This document shows positions 51,097 through 61,831 of a stretch of 64,000 nt of DNA, one piece after another. Below the pieces are notes generated by a model. It searched no databases and was not told the DNA's origin. It saw only the letters and a program-made list of their open reading frames with translations. The translations under genes were made by a program, and so were the position numbers. Each line of letters begins with the position of its first letter. Position 1 is the first letter of the stretch. Source of the stretch: Corallococcus silvisoli (GTDB lineage: Bacteria > Myxococcota > Myxococcia > Myxococcales > Myxococcaceae); assembly GCF_009909145.1 (NCBI RefSeq), contig NZ_JAAAPJ010000006.1:496001-560000 (forward strand), given 5' to 3'.

Positions 51097-51933
51097 CTAC
51101 TTCGTGAAATTCACGAGCTGGCTGAGGTTCAAGGGGACGGATTGCGCGTCCGACGTCAGGTTGCCCGTCAGGCTCACCTGCGCGTTGCCCCCCGAACGCA
51201 GGGCCATGGCCGCGGACGCGGCGCTCGCGAAGTGGATGGTCAACGGCAGCGTCACCTGCTTCGTCCCACTGCCGTCCAGCGTGCCCAGGTTGCCCGTGGA
51301 CAGGTTGCCCACGTTCGCGCCCGCCACCTTCAGCGCCCCGGTGATGCCCGCCACCGGCAGGGGGAAGCTGTTGCGGTTGGTGATGGCCAGGGGGAACTCC
51401 ACCGTGGCCCCGCTCAGCGTGACGTTCGTGATGCGCGGCGCCTGGAACTGCACCTGGGGAATCTTGGGGATGGGGAACGTGCCTTCCTTCTCCAGGGGGA
51501 ACCGGATGACGCCGATGGGCGTCTGCACCCCGATGCTGCCCTGGGCCTTGAAGCTGGCAGCGTCCTTGTCCAGGAACGTCGTCACCACCGGCGCGATGTC
51601 CGCGAACTTCACGTTGGCGGGGAAGACCAGCTCGCTCTTGCCGTTGGACTTGAGGTTCAGCCCGCTCCGGGGCTTGCCGGCGACCAGCTGCTTGCCCTCC
51701 ACGAAGAAGGCGTAGTCCACCGACGCCAGCTTCAGCCCCAGGCTGTTGGGATTGTCCAACTCATACACCAGGTCGACCGTGGCGTCGGACAGGGACGCAT
51801 CCGCCAGCCGGGCCGTCTTGAAGTGCAGCGTGGGCTTCTTGAAGGCTCCGTTGAGCAGGCTCTGCAGCGCGGCGCAGCCGCTGAGCGTGGTGAGCGACAG
51901 GGCGAACAGGACCAGGAACGCGCGTTTCTTCAT
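51097..51933 (-). CDS. LEA14/WHy-domain lipoprotein
   Basis: The protein has 278 residues. MKKRAFLVLFALSLTTLSGC is a lipoprotein signal. The mature protein has two LEA14-like (LEA_2/water-stress) sandwich domains, marked by VDLVYELDNPNSLGLKLASV (residues about 57-76) and VEFPLAITNRNSFPLPVAGI (about 180-199). The N-P-N or N-R-N turn at the end of strand two is characteristic. Such domains bind lipids or lipopeptides and occur in bacterial stress or envelope lipoproteins. An ATG three codons earlier (51942) is possible. It is monocistronic. Confidence 0.85.
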   Translation of the reverse strand: MKKRAFLVLFALSLTTLSGCAALQSLLNGAFKKPTLHFKTARLADASLSDATVDLVYELDNPNSLGLKLASVDYAFFVEGKQLVAGKPRSGLNLKSNGKSELVFPANVKFADIAPVVTTFLDKDAASFKAQGSIGVQTPIGVIRFPLEKEGTFPIPKIPQVQFQAPRITNVTLSGATVEFPLAITNRNSFPLPVAGITGALKVAGANVGNLSTGNLGTLDGSGTKQVTLPLTIHFASAASAAMALRSGGNAQVSLTGNLTSDAQSVPLNLSQLVNFTK

Positions 51934-52071
51934 GGTGGGCATGGGCGTAGCAGAGGACGCCCCACGTTCGCGCGGATTCAATCGCGCGCGGCGGGGCCTC
52001 GGCGGGTGCACCTTCGGCACTCCAATGGTATGCGGCCAGCAGGACTCCCCCGTGCAGGAGGTTGGCCCGCC

Positions 52072-53592
52072 GTGACAGGTGGCACTTTGTCTCACCCCCC
52101 CGCCATCCCACAGGCCCCCCGCCCGGGGAGCTGGCTCGCGCTGGCGGTGGTGGCGGCGCTGTCCCTGGCGGGCTGTTCCCGGTCGCCCAGCGCGGAGGCC
52201 GGGCCGGTGCGGCGGATGGCCCTGACGCCGTGCCGGCTGGACGGGGTGGCCGCGCAGACGCTGTGCGGCACGCTGGAGGTCTTCGAGGACCGGGCCCGGG
52301 CGCAGGGGCGCAAGCTGTCGCTGCGCGTGGTGGTGGTGCCAGCGCTCGCGTCGCAGCCCAAGGAGGATCCGCTGTTCTTCCTCGCGGGCGGCCCCGGACA
52401 GGCGGCGTCGCGCACGCGCATCCTGCCCGCGCTGGAGCGCATCCGGCGTCAGCGCGACATCGTCTTCGTGGACCAGCGGGGCACGGGGGATTCGCACCCG
52501 CTGGATTGCGAGGCGCTCAATCCCTCGCGCGCGTCGCTGGCGGAGCGCTTCGAGGACCGCGAGGACGCGGACGTCATCCCCCAGTGCAGGAAGGGCTGGG
52601 ACGCGGATGAGCGGCTCTACACCACGTCCATCGCCATGGATGACCTGGACGACGTGCGCGCGGCGCTGGGCTACGCGAAGGTGAACCTGTGGGGCATCTC
52701 CTACGGGACGCGCGCGGCGCTGGTGTACATGCGCCAGCACCCGGACCACGTGCGCACCGCCATCCTGGATGGCGTCGCCCCCATGGGGCAGTACCTGCCG
52801 CTGTACGCCGCGCGCGATGGCCAGCGCGCCCTGGACCTGCTGCTGGACGCGTGCACGAAGGACTCCGTCTGCGCGACGGCGTACCCGGACCTCCGGGCCC
52901 GCACGGAGGCGCTGCTCGCGAAGCTGGAGGCCACCCCCGCGAAGGTGCGCCTGCCGCACCCGCGCACGGGCGTGCCGGAGGGCTTCACCCTCACCCGGCG
53001 CGTCTTCCTGTCGGAGCTCTTCTCGCTGCTCTACAGCCCGGACGTCGCGTCGCTGGTGCCGCTGATGCTGGACCGCGCGGCGAAGGACGACTGGGCGCCC
53101 TTCGTGGCGCTGTCGCTGGGCCTCACCGACGAGGTCGCGCGCACCACCAGCCGGGGCATGTTCATGGCGGTGGTGTGCGCGGAGGACGCGCCCTTCTTCA
53201 CGGAGGAGGACGCCGAGCGCGAGGCGAAGGGCACCTGGTTCGGCCCGCGCATGGCGCTGGACGTGAAGCGGGCCTGCGCGAAGTGGCCCCAGGCGAACGT
53301 GCCGAAGGGCTTCCGCGACCCGGTGACGTCGGACATCCCCACGCTGCTGTTGTCCGGGGAGCTGGATCCGGTGACGCCGCCCGCCTGGGGCGAGGAGGCG
53401 AAGCGCACCCTGTCTCGCAGCCTGCACGTGGTGGTGCCGGGGCTGGGGCACAACACGGTGGGCGCGGACTGCGCGCGCACGCTGATGGCGGAGGTGCTCG
53501 CGCGCGGCGGCGTGGAGGGCCTGACGCCCGACTGTGGGGCGGGCCTGAAGCGGCCGCCCTTCTTCACCTCCTTCGCGGGCCCCGTGCCTTGA
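52072..53592 (+). CDS. Alpha/beta hydrolase of the tripeptidyl-aminopeptidase (TAP) family, lipoprotein
   Basis: A 506-residue protein. WLALAVVAALSLAGC is a lipoprotein signal. Alpha/beta-hydrolase marks are LFFLAGGPGQAAS (oxyanion region HGGPG-type), DIVFVDQRGTGDS, LWGISYGTRAALVYMRQHPD (nucleophile Ser in G-x-S-Y-G), LSGELDPVTPPAWGEEA (acid Asp) and VVPGLGHNTVG (catalytic His). The TAP-like C-terminal domain (LLLSGELDPVTP…) is typical of proline/tripeptidyl aminopeptidases such as SlpD/E. It is probably an exopeptidase at the cell surface, useful for a protein-feeding organism. The start is a GTG with AGGAGG 10 bases upstream. Confidence 0.88.
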   Translation: MTGGTLSHPPAIPQAPRPGSWLALAVVAALSLAGCSRSPSAEAGPVRRMALTPCRLDGVAAQTLCGTLEVFEDRARAQGRKLSLRVVVVPALASQPKEDPLFFLAGGPGQAASRTRILPALERIRRQRDIVFVDQRGTGDSHPLDCEALNPSRASLAERFEDREDADVIPQCRKGWDADERLYTTSIAMDDLDDVRAALGYAKVNLWGISYGTRAALVYMRQHPDHVRTAILDGVAPMGQYLPLYAARDGQRALDLLLDACTKDSVCATAYPDLRARTEALLAKLEATPAKVRLPHPRTGVPEGFTLTRRVFLSELFSLLYSPDVASLVPLMLDRAAKDDWAPFVALSLGLTDEVARTTSRGMFMAVVCAEDAPFFTEEDAEREAKGTWFGPRMALDVKRACAKWPQANVPKGFRDPVTSDIPTLLLSGELDPVTPPAWGEEAKRTLSRSLHVVVPGLGHNTVGADCARTLMAEVLARGGVEGLTPDCGAGLKRPPFFTSFAGPVP

Positions 53593-53607
53593 GGAACCCC
53601 AGGCGCC

Positions 53608-54338
<731 letters not shown>

Positions 54339-54342
<4 letters not shown>

Positions 54343-55511
54343 GGGGGCAGGTCGGGACGGTGCTGCGCAAGGAGGTGCGCGACCACCTGCGGGACCGGCG
54401 CACGCTGGGCTCCGCGGTGATGTGGCCGCTGTTGGGCCCGCTCGTGTTCCTGGTGATGTTCAACATGATGGCCTCCTGGTACCGGCAGGACCGGCCGCTG
54501 GAGGTGCCGGTGGTGGGCCGCGAGCACGCGCCCAGCCTGATGGCCTTCCTGGAGCGCTACGGCGCGAAGCTGTCGGAGGCGCCGAAGGACTACGAGGCGC
54601 TGGTGCAGGCCGGCACGCTGGACCTGGTGCTGGTGGTGCCGGAGGACTACTCACGGGACTTCGCCCGGGGGCACACCGCCGCGGTGCGGCTGGTGATGGA
54701 CAGCTCGCGCAACAAGGCGCGCCAGTCCGTGCAGCGCGCGCAGCGGATGCTGGCGGCGTATGCGCAACAGATGGGCAACCAGCGCCTGTTCGCGCGGGGC
54801 GTGTCCCCGGAGCTGGCGGAGCCGGTGCGCGTGGACGAGCTGGACCTGTCCACGCCGGAGCGCACCGCGGCCACGGTGCTCACCACCATCCCCCTGTTCC
54901 TGGTGATGGCGGCGTTCGCGGGCGGCATGCAGCTGGCCAGCGACACCATGGCGGGCGAGCGCGAGCGCGGCTCGCTGGAGCCCCTGCTGCTCAACCCCGC
55001 CCCGCGCGGCGCGCTGGTGGCGGGCAAGTGGCTGGCCACGTGCGCCATGGCGGCCACGGGGGTGGTGTTGTGTCTCGTGGGCTACTTCCTGGTGGTGAAG
55101 CGCGTGCCGCTGGAGGACCTGGGCGTGCGCGCCCGGTTCGACGCGCCCGCCGCGCTGGGCATGCTCGCCGCGGTGCTGCCGCTGGTGCTGGCCGCGTCCG
55201 CCGTGCAGATGTGGGTGTCCACCTATGCGCGGTCGTTCAAGGAAGCACAGACGTACCTGTCGCTCCTGATGGTGCTGCCCACGCTGCCCGGGATGATGCT
55301 CGCTCTGTCGCCCATCCAGACGCGGACGTGGATGTTCGCGGTGCCGGTGCTGGGGCAGGAGCTGCTCGCGGGCGAGGTGATGCGCGGCGAGTCCCTGGGC
55401 CCGGTGCCCTTCGTGCTCGCGCTCCTGTCCTGCGTGGGGGTGTCAGCGGTGGCCCTGCGCTTCACCACGCGCTTGCTCTCCCAGGAGCGCATCATCTTCG
55501 GACGGAGCTAG
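54339..55511 (+). CDS. ABC-2 type permease (NatB-like)
   Basis: A 390-residue membrane protein. A short cytoplasmic lead (KEVRDHLRDRRTLGS) precedes helix 1 (MWPLLGPLVFLVMFNMMASW). A large extracytoplasmic loop (about 50-180) and five further helices follow, with IPLFLVMAAFAGGMQLASDTMAGERERGSLEPLLLNPAP marking the ABC2 core (E-R-G-S/T motif) around 185-222. It forms the channel with the preceding ATPase. The layout is that of NatB/CcmB-like exporters of Na+ or drugs. The start overlaps the ATPase stop. Confidence 0.88.
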
Positions 55512-55605
55512 CAGGCAGGCACGCGCGCGTCGACTGTCGCCGGGGCGCCGCATGCGCAGCATGTTCTCGTGACAGGGGCGGCGAAGTGCCGTCCAATGTT
55601 TCGAG

Positions 55606-56679
55606 ATGACACCCGAGCGAGAACAAGAATCCCTGCTGCCCTTCGCCCCGGCCTCGGTGGCCTCCACGCAAGGAGAGCCCCGGTTCGGGACGTACCAGGG
55701 GGAGCTGCCCGAGGTGGACCTGCCGCGCCTGCTGGGGAAGTGGGCGCCGGGGCGCGCCACGCGCCTGCTCAAGCGCAAGCGCTGGCACTACACCTTCGTC
55801 GCCACGCAGGAGGTGGCGGCCCTCTTCGCGGTGGTGGACCTGGGCTACACGGCCAACGCCTTCGCGGTGGCGGTGGACCTCCAGGAGATGAAGCCCCTGT
55901 GCGACGTGAGCTTCCTGGGGGTCCCCGGGCCGCTCGCGGAGGTGAGCGACAAGCCGGGGGCGGGGCTGGTCGCGGCCTTCCGCACGCTGGGCGGGCGCAT
56001 GTCCGTCAAGCGCGGCGCCGCCGACGAGCGCTACCAGGTGGAGGTGGACGTCAGCCGCATGCGCACGCAGTCGCTCCAGAGCTTCCAGTGGAACGGCGAG
56101 CTGCTGGTGGCGGGCGGCCCGCCGGCCCTCACCGTCATCGCGCCGGTGGAGGGGGATGGGCTGGTCAACGTCACCCAGAAGCGCAGCGGCCTGCTGGCCT
56201 TCGGGAGCCTGGAGGCGGGCGGCAAGCGCTTCCGGCTGGATGGCGGCGTGGGTGGCATGGACTACACGCAGGGCTACCTGGCGCGGCACACCGCGTGGCG
56301 CTGGGCCTTCGCGGCCGGGCGGCTCCCGGATGGCACGCCCGTGGGCCTCAACCTCGTGGAGGGCTTCAACGAGGGCGTCACCGAAGCCAACGAGAACGCC
56401 ATCTGGCTGGGGGACCGGCTCTATCCCGTGGGGCGCGCGCGCTTCGACTACGACGCGAAGGAGCTCCTGGACCCGTGGCATCTGACGACGGCGGACGGCG
56501 CGGTGGACCTGCGCTTCAAGCCCATCTACGTGCACCGCGATGAGCGCAACCTGCGCCTCGTGGTGAGCCACTTCGCCCAGCCGGTGGGCTTCTTCGAAGG
56601 CACCCTGCGCGTGGCTGGCCAGGAGCTGCGGCTGTCCAATGTCCCGGGCGTCACCGAGGACCAGGACATGCTCTGGTAG
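55606..56679 (+). CDS. DUF2804-family protein
   Basis: A 357-residue soluble protein with no signal peptide. LLKRKRWHYTFVATQEVAALFAVVDLGYT, SFQWNGELLVAGG, GMDYTQGYLARHTAWRWAFA and GLNLVEGFNEGVTEANENAI are blocks of the DUF2804 family, a lipocalin-like (AttH/CrtC-type) double sandwich. Relatives such as CrtC hydrate carotenoids and AttH has unknown lipid-like ligands, so a hydrophobic-ligand role is inferred. GAGATG overlaps the start at 55606. It is monocistronic as judged by 94- and 144-bp gaps. Confidence 0.85.
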   Translation: MTPEREQESLLPFAPASVASTQGEPRFGTYQGELPEVDLPRLLGKWAPGRATRLLKRKRWHYTFVATQEVAALFAVVDLGYTANAFAVAVDLQEMKPLCDVSFLGVPGPLAEVSDKPGAGLVAAFRTLGGRMSVKRGAADERYQVEVDVSRMRTQSLQSFQWNGELLVAGGPPALTVIAPVEGDGLVNVTQKRSGLLAFGSLEAGGKRFRLDGGVGGMDYTQGYLARHTAWRWAFAAGRLPDGTPVGLNLVEGFNEGVTEANENAIWLGDRLYPVGRARFDYDAKELLDPWHLTTADGAVDLRFKPIYVHRDERNLRLVVSHFAQPVGFFEGTLRVAGQELRLSNVPGVTEDQDMLW

Positions 56680-56823
56680 CAGGGCCCCGCGCGGCCTGTC
56701 CCGCCAGGAAGCGGCCGTGCGTGCGAAGGCCGTGGAGCCCCGGACGCGGCGCGATGGTTCATGGATGCGGCGGGGGCGCGGTGTAGGCTTCGCGCTCTGT
56801 TCGTCAGAGGAGGACTCCGCGCC

Positions 56824-57909
56824 ATGTCCTGCCCGCACTGTGGTCAGCCGCTCCCTGAAGGCCTGTCGTCGCGGACGTGTCCCCACTGCGGCCGGGACGT
56901 GACGCGGACCGGGGACGCGCCCGAGTCACCCGTCATGGACGACGTGGCGGACAAGGCCCAGCGGGCGGCGGACTCGGCGGGCCGCGCGGTGCGCACCGTG
57001 CTGGATGATCCCCGGCTGCGCGAGCGGCTGCCGGGGGGCTCGCTGCCGCTGCTGGGCGCGGGGCTGGTCGCGGCGGCGGTGCTGGTGCCGGTGCTGCCCT
57101 TCGTCGGTGGAGGGCTGGGCCTGTCGTGGGCGGCGTTGATGCTGGTGGCCAGCGGCATGCTGGGCGCGCGCGAGTGGAGCGCCGCGGGCCGCGCGCTGCC
57201 GCCCGCGCTGGCCCCGGTGGTGAAGTGGGCCGAGCACCCGGCGTTCCTGCCCCTGTTCACGGCGCTCACCGTGACGCAGGCCTTCCTGTCGCTGGAGCTG
57301 GGCGTGGCGCCCCTCCTGTGGGTGCTGGCGGCGGTGGTGCTGGGCTCGGTGCAATGGCGGGCGTTCCGCGCCTCGCCCATGGGGGAGGCGTCGCTGCCCC
57401 GGCGGCCCGGGGAGGTGCGGCTGAAGCGGTGGGTGTTCGCGGGCGTGGCCGCGTGCGCGCTGGGGATGCTCCTGCCGTGGAGCGCGTCGTGGACCGGCTC
57501 GCTGGTGCCCACCGCCCGCATGGAGCGCCAGCGCGACATCACCATCGACAACAACTTCGCCTGGGACATCCAGGAGCACCACACGTGGAAGTTCAACACG
57601 CTGGTGTTCCCGGCCTCCACGCCCGGCGCGGGCACCGGGCGGGGCCGCCTGGGCGCGACGGGCGTGGTGCTGGGGCTCCTGGCGTTGGGCGTGCTGGCGT
57701 CCGTGCGGCGCGCGCGGGAGGCGGTGCCCTCCGCGCTGCCGGCGCTGCTCGCGGGCCTCATCACCCTCTGGGCCCTGACGGGCCTGTCCGCGCGGCCGGG
57801 ACCGTGGCTGTTCCTGCTGGGCATCCTCGCGGTGGACGTGGCCGTCGCGCGCGAGGGGCTGGGGCCCCGGAGGGAGGCGCCTCCTCCGGAGCCGCCCGCG
57901 TCAGCGTGA
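56824..57909 (+). CDS. Zinc-ribbon membrane protein
   Basis: The protein has 361 residues. An N-terminal double CxxC ribbon (SCPHCGQPLPEGLSSRTCPHCGRDV, residues 2-26) binds Zn. A linker and about eight hydrophobic helices (57-80, 85-105, 125-170, 200-222, 265-285, 295-315, 320-340) follow. No family beyond the ribbon is recognised. Its stop overlaps the converging aldolase gene by 9 bp. A TAGGCT -10-like hexamer lies at 56784-56789. Such ribbon-membrane proteins often help assemble or regulate other membrane proteins, but nothing here says so. Confidence 0.72.
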   Translation: MSCPHCGQPLPEGLSSRTCPHCGRDVTRTGDAPESPVMDDVADKAQRAADSAGRAVRTVLDDPRLRERLPGGSLPLLGAGLVAAAVLVPVLPFVGGGLGLSWAALMLVASGMLGAREWSAAGRALPPALAPVVKWAEHPAFLPLFTALTVTQAFLSLELGVAPLLWVLAAVVLGSVQWRAFRASPMGEASLPRRPGEVRLKRWVFAGVAACALGMLLPWSASWTGSLVPTARMERQRDITIDNNFAWDIQEHHTWKFNTLVFPASTPGAGTGRGRLGATGVVLGLLALGVLASVRRAREAVPSALPALLAGLITLWALTGLSARPGPWLFLLGILAVDVAVAREGLGPRREAPPPEPPASA

Positions 57910-59259
57910 CCGCGCGGCGCGGCCCTGGACGATGGCGCGGAAGGAGCGGCTGTGCAGCTCCTCCAGCGTCAGGCCGCTGCCCCGGGCCTCCTCTTCGGTG
58001 AGCGCGCCGCACGCGAGGCCGCGCAGGAAGAAGTTGAGCAGGCCCTGGCCGGTGGCGGCGTCGTCGAACACGTCCCCCAGCAGGGTGGCCTGGGCGGCCT
58101 TGTCCACGAAGGCCTTGAGCCGCTGGGACGCCGGCTCCAGGCCCTCCAGGAAGAAGGCGTAGACGGCGGCATAGCGCACGGGCAGCTGGGCGGGGTGCAG
58201 GTCCCAGCCCTGGTAGTACGCGCGCTCCAGCGAGTGCCGCGTGTGCCGGTAGGCCACCTGCCACGCGCGGTGCACGGCGTCGGTGTTCTCCCGCTGCTGC
58301 GTGGGGAGCAGCGGCGCATCCCCCTGCTTGCGGTGCGGACCCACGGGCATGACGTTGGTGGCGCCGTCGGACAGGCGCACGCCGCTGCCCGCGAGCAGCA
58401 CCTGCACGGTGTCGCGCAGGTGGTCGCAGGCGGGGTGGAGCATGCTCTGCGCGTGCGCGCTGACGTCCAGCGCGGCGGTGTAGTCGTAGACGCCCAGGTG
58501 CACGTGGGAGCAGCGGCCCTCGCCCGCCTCCACGAGCGAGCGCAGGTGGGGCCGGCCCCGCGCGTCGAAGAGGGCCTGGGGCGTCTCCACCATCAGCTCC
58601 AGCGCCAGCGCGCCGGAGGGCAGGTGGTGGGCGGACTCCAGCCCCGACAGCAGGTGGGCCAGGGCGGTCACCTGTTCGGGCACCGTGACCTTGGGCAGGG
58701 TGACGACGAAGGAGGGCGGCAGCCTGCCACCGGATTGCTCCAGCAGCGCGGTGACGAAGAGGTCCAGGGTGCGCGAGGCGCGGGCGTACAGCTCCTCGGT
58801 GAAGGACTTCACGCGGATGCCGATGAACGGGGGCAGCGCGCCCTGCTCCAGGCCGCGGGCCAGCTCCGTGGCGGCGGAGACGGCGTGGGCGTCCTCCTCC
58901 GCGTCGGGGCGGTGGCCGTAGCCGTCCTCGAAGTCGATGCGGAAGTCCTCCACGGGCTCGCGCTGGAGCTTGTCCATGACGCGGGCGTGGACGCGCTGGG
59001 CGAAGGCGCCGCGCTGGGGCAGGCCCAGGCCGTGGGCCAGGGCGGCCCCGTCGGGCGCGTACTCGCGGAGGGCCGCGAGCGCCAGGTCCCCCATCTTCCG
59101 CGCGGTGCCGGCGCGGAAGAGGTGGGCGCCGCCATACACGGTGTGCACGGGCTGGCGCCGGGAGGAGTCGCCCGGGTACGCGTGGCTGAAGGCCACGTTG
59201 GCGCGGCGCAGGGCTTCGCGGGAGGCGGCGGAGGCTTCGGGCGTGAGCGAGGTCTTCAT
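57901..59259 (-). CDS. HpcH/HpaI-type aldolase/citrate-lyase-beta-like protein (DUF6986)
   Basis: A 452-residue protein of the TIM-barrel aldolase/citrate-lyase-beta superfamily. DFRIDFEDGYGHRPDAEED (about 108-126), PPFIGIRVKSF, VVTLPKV, LELMVETPQAL (metal-ligand Glu) and HLGVYDYTAALDVSAH carry the acidic metal-binding residues and phosphate/CoA-type pocket. The length is greater than in HpcH enzymes, and the substrate is probably a 2-oxo acid or malyl-type compound. This family is widespread in myxobacteria without a proven reaction. It converges on the zinc-ribbon gene with a 9-bp overlap and lies 19 bp upstream of nothing but the M1 peptidase stop. Confidence 0.8.
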   Translation of the reverse strand: MKTSLTPEASAASREALRRANVAFSHAYPGDSSRRQPVHTVYGGAHLFRAGTARKMGDLALAALREYAPDGAALAHGLGLPQRGAFAQRVHARVMDKLQREPVEDFRIDFEDGYGHRPDAEEDAHAVSAATELARGLEQGALPPFIGIRVKSFTEELYARASRTLDLFVTALLEQSGGRLPPSFVVTLPKVTVPEQVTALAHLLSGLESAHHLPSGALALELMVETPQALFDARGRPHLRSLVEAGEGRCSHVHLGVYDYTAALDVSAHAQSMLHPACDHLRDTVQVLLAGSGVRLSDGATNVMPVGPHRKQGDAPLLPTQQRENTDAVHRAWQVAYRHTRHSLERAYYQGWDLHPAQLPVRYAAVYAFFLEGLEPASQRLKAFVDKAAQATLLGDVFDDAATGQGLLNFFLRGLACGALTEEEARGSGLTLEELHSRSFRAIVQGRAARSR

Positions 59260-59278
59260 GATGGCGCGCCGGATATCA

Positions 59279-61831
59279 TCACGGCTGGCGCTTCAGCCAC
59301 GCGGCCACCTCCGGGGCCACGCGCTCGCGCAGCGCCACGTCCTGCGACAGCCGCTCCAGCGTCTGCGCGGTGGCCTGCTGCGCCTCCGGGATCGGGTTCG
59401 CGTGGAGCAGCGCCTTCACCTGCTCCAGGTGCTCGCGCGTGCGCAAGAGGCCCAGGCCCTCCACCACCCGGCGCAGCAGCATGGGGGCCGCGCCCGTGCG
59501 CGTCACCAGGTCCTGCCAGCGCTTCTGGAGCTGCTCCCACCACGCGTCGCGCCCGGCGCGGTTGCCCAGGAGGCCCGTCGCGAAGCTCGCCACGTCCTGC
59601 GTCTTCACCGTCTCCGAGAACAACAGCGCCTGCGCCCGCGCCGTCAGCTTCGGGTCCTCGAAGGACGTGAGCGCCATCAGGTAGCGGCGCTGCGTCGCGG
59701 GGTCCGGCTCCTTGGGCATCCGCCGCGACAGGTCGTCGAAGAGCGCCGCGTCGCCCGCGCGCGCCACCATGCCCACCGCCGTGTCCAGCAGGTTGGCGTC
59801 CAGCGCGGACTTGTCCCCCTGGAGCATCCGCGCCACCAGCGGCCGGGCCTGGGCCAGCACCTCCGGACTGCGCGCCAGGCCGCCCACCGCGCGCACCAGC
59901 GCCGCGCGGCGCAGCCGCACCCGGTCCGGCTCGCCCTTCGCGGATTGCCAGCCCAGCTTCTTCAGGCCGCCGCCGAGCAGCTGCTCCACCCACCGGCGGA
60001 AGCGCTCCTGGTCCGCGCCCTCCGTCAGCCGGTTCTCGATGTACCCGAGCCGCCCGACCAGCTCGTCCAGCACCGCCTCGTCCTCCTCGTCCCCGAAGCG
60101 CGCCGCCAGGTCCAGCAGGTCCGCCACCGGCGCCTGCCCCGCGCGCACCAGCGCCCACGTGTCCGCGAGCAGCGAGATGCGCTCCGACGGCGCCAGCGTC
60201 CCCAGGTTCGCCGCCAGCCGGTCCAGCGCCGGCTTCTCGTACGCCACCCGGTAGAAGCCCGTGGAGCCGCCGTTGGCGCACAGCCACTTCACCTCGCCCG
60301 CGCCGTCCAGCGTCACCGTCGTCCGCGCGTCGCGCAAGAGCACGCGCTGCTCGCGCACGCCCGCGCCGTCCTCGAACCGGAGCACCATGGGCACCGGCCA
60401 CGTCTCCGCGCTCTTCACCCCGGGCTCCGAATAGAAGCGCCGCTGCGACAGCGACACCTGGCGCCCCTCCACCTTCACCGCCACCAGCGGGAAGCCGCTC
60501 TGGCCAATCCACGCCGTGGCCAGCTCCGACACCGGCTGCTTCGCCGCCTCACCCAGCGCGTTCCACAGGTCGTCCTTCACCGCGTTCGCGCGCGCGTGCT
60601 TGCGCATGTACAGCCGGATGCCTTCGCGGAAGGGGCCCTCGCCCAGGAACCCTTCAATCATCCGCAGCACCGCGCCGCCCTTCTCGTAGGTGATGGCGTC
60701 GAAGCTCTCCCCCGCCTCGCCCGCGTTGCGCACCTCGCCGTGGATGGGGTGCGTGGACTTGAGCGCGTCCAGCGCCAGGGCGCTGGCGCGGTGCGAGTCG
60801 AAGTCCAGCCACATGCGCCACTCCGGCCGCCACTGGTCGACAATCTTGAACGCCATCCACGTGGCGAACGCCTCGTTGAGCCAGAGGTCGTCCCACCACA
60901 CCATCGTCACCCAGTTGCCAAACCACTGGTGCGCCAGCTCGTGCGTCACCACCTCCGCCACGCGCTTCTGCACGGACAGGGGCGCGGTGGCCGGGTCCAG
61001 CAGCAGCGCCACCTCCCGGTAGGTGATGAGGCCGGCGTTCTCCATCGCGCCCGCCTCGAAGTCCGGGATGCCCACCTGGTCCACCTTGCCAAAGGCATAC
61101 GGCAGCCCGAAGTAGTCCTGCAGCCGGGGCAGCACCTGCAGCGCCACGTCCTGGCCGAACTTCGCCAGGTGCGCCTTCTCCGGCAGCGCCCACGTGCGCA
61201 CCGGCACCCCCTGCGCCTGCTCCTCCGGCGTGCCCACCAGCGGGCCCACCACCAGCGCGACCAGGTACGAGCTGAGCAGCTCCGTCTCCTGGAACGTCAC
61301 CTTGCGCAGGGCGCCGTCCGCCTCGTCCTTCACCACCTTGCCGTTGCCCAGCACCGTGTGGCCCGGCGGCACGCGCACCGTGAGCGCCCAGCGGGCCTTG
61401 AAGGCGGGCTCGTCGAAGCAGGGGAACAGGCGCCGCGCGTCCGCGGCCTCGAACTGCGTCGCGGCCACCTGGCCCGCCGCGTACAGCCCGCGCAGGCCGT
61501 CGCTGAAGTGCCCCGTCCACAGCACGTCCAGCGTGGCGCTCCCCACGGGCAGGGGCGCGTCGAACGTGAGCACCACCGTCTCGCTCACCGGGGCGACGCG
61601 CTTGGACGCGGGCTTGCGGGTGTCCTTGCCGGCGCGGAAGGTGACGTCGCCCAGCTCCAGCGCGTTGGCGTGGAGGATGATCTCCGTGGTGGGCTGGGAC
61701 AGCTCCAGCTCCACGCGCTGCTCGCCCGTGAAGGTGCGCCCCTCCAGGTCCAGGGTCACCGTCGCCGAGTAGCGGCGCGGGCGGAGGGAGGTGGGCAGGC
61801 GGAAGTTCTTGTCGTCGGTCGGATGCGCCAT
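59279..61831 (-). CDS. M1-family aminopeptidase (PepN/APN-like)
   Basis: An 850-residue zinc aminopeptidase. The exopeptidase motif GAMENAGLITYRE (about 262) binds the substrate N-terminus. HELAHQWFGNWVTMVWWDDL starts at His297 and gives the HExxH zinc site, with the third ligand Glu in WLNEAFATWM about 19 residues later. FDEPAFKARW near 130 and the ERAP1-like helical C-terminal domain complete the family pattern. It removes N-terminal residues from peptides. No signal peptide is seen, so it is cytoplasmic. It precedes the aldolase on the same strand with a 19-bp gap, probably as one operon. Confidence 0.95.
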   Translation of the reverse strand: MAHPTDDKNFRLPTSLRPRRYSATVTLDLEGRTFTGEQRVELELSQPTTEIILHANALELGDVTFRAGKDTRKPASKRVAPVSETVVLTFDAPLPVGSATLDVLWTGHFSDGLRGLYAAGQVAATQFEAADARRLFPCFDEPAFKARWALTVRVPPGHTVLGNGKVVKDEADGALRKVTFQETELLSSYLVALVVGPLVGTPEEQAQGVPVRTWALPEKAHLAKFGQDVALQVLPRLQDYFGLPYAFGKVDQVGIPDFEAGAMENAGLITYREVALLLDPATAPLSVQKRVAEVVTHELAHQWFGNWVTMVWWDDLWLNEAFATWMAFKIVDQWRPEWRMWLDFDSHRASALALDALKSTHPIHGEVRNAGEAGESFDAITYEKGGAVLRMIEGFLGEGPFREGIRLYMRKHARANAVKDDLWNALGEAAKQPVSELATAWIGQSGFPLVAVKVEGRQVSLSQRRFYSEPGVKSAETWPVPMVLRFEDGAGVREQRVLLRDARTTVTLDGAGEVKWLCANGGSTGFYRVAYEKPALDRLAANLGTLAPSERISLLADTWALVRAGQAPVADLLDLAARFGDEEDEAVLDELVGRLGYIENRLTEGADQERFRRWVEQLLGGGLKKLGWQSAKGEPDRVRLRRAALVRAVGGLARSPEVLAQARPLVARMLQGDKSALDANLLDTAVGMVARAGDAALFDDLSRRMPKEPDPATQRRYLMALTSFEDPKLTARAQALLFSETVKTQDVASFATGLLGNRAGRDAWWEQLQKRWQDLVTRTGAAPMLLRRVVEGLGLLRTREHLEQVKALLHANPIPEAQQATAQTLERLSQDVALRERVAPEVAAWLKRQP

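Noticed and set aside
51058..52071. Plus-strand extension of the TAP-family hydrolase
   Set aside because: It is antisense to the LEA14-like gene. A lipoprotein signal begins shortly after the GTG at 52072 with a good ribosome site.
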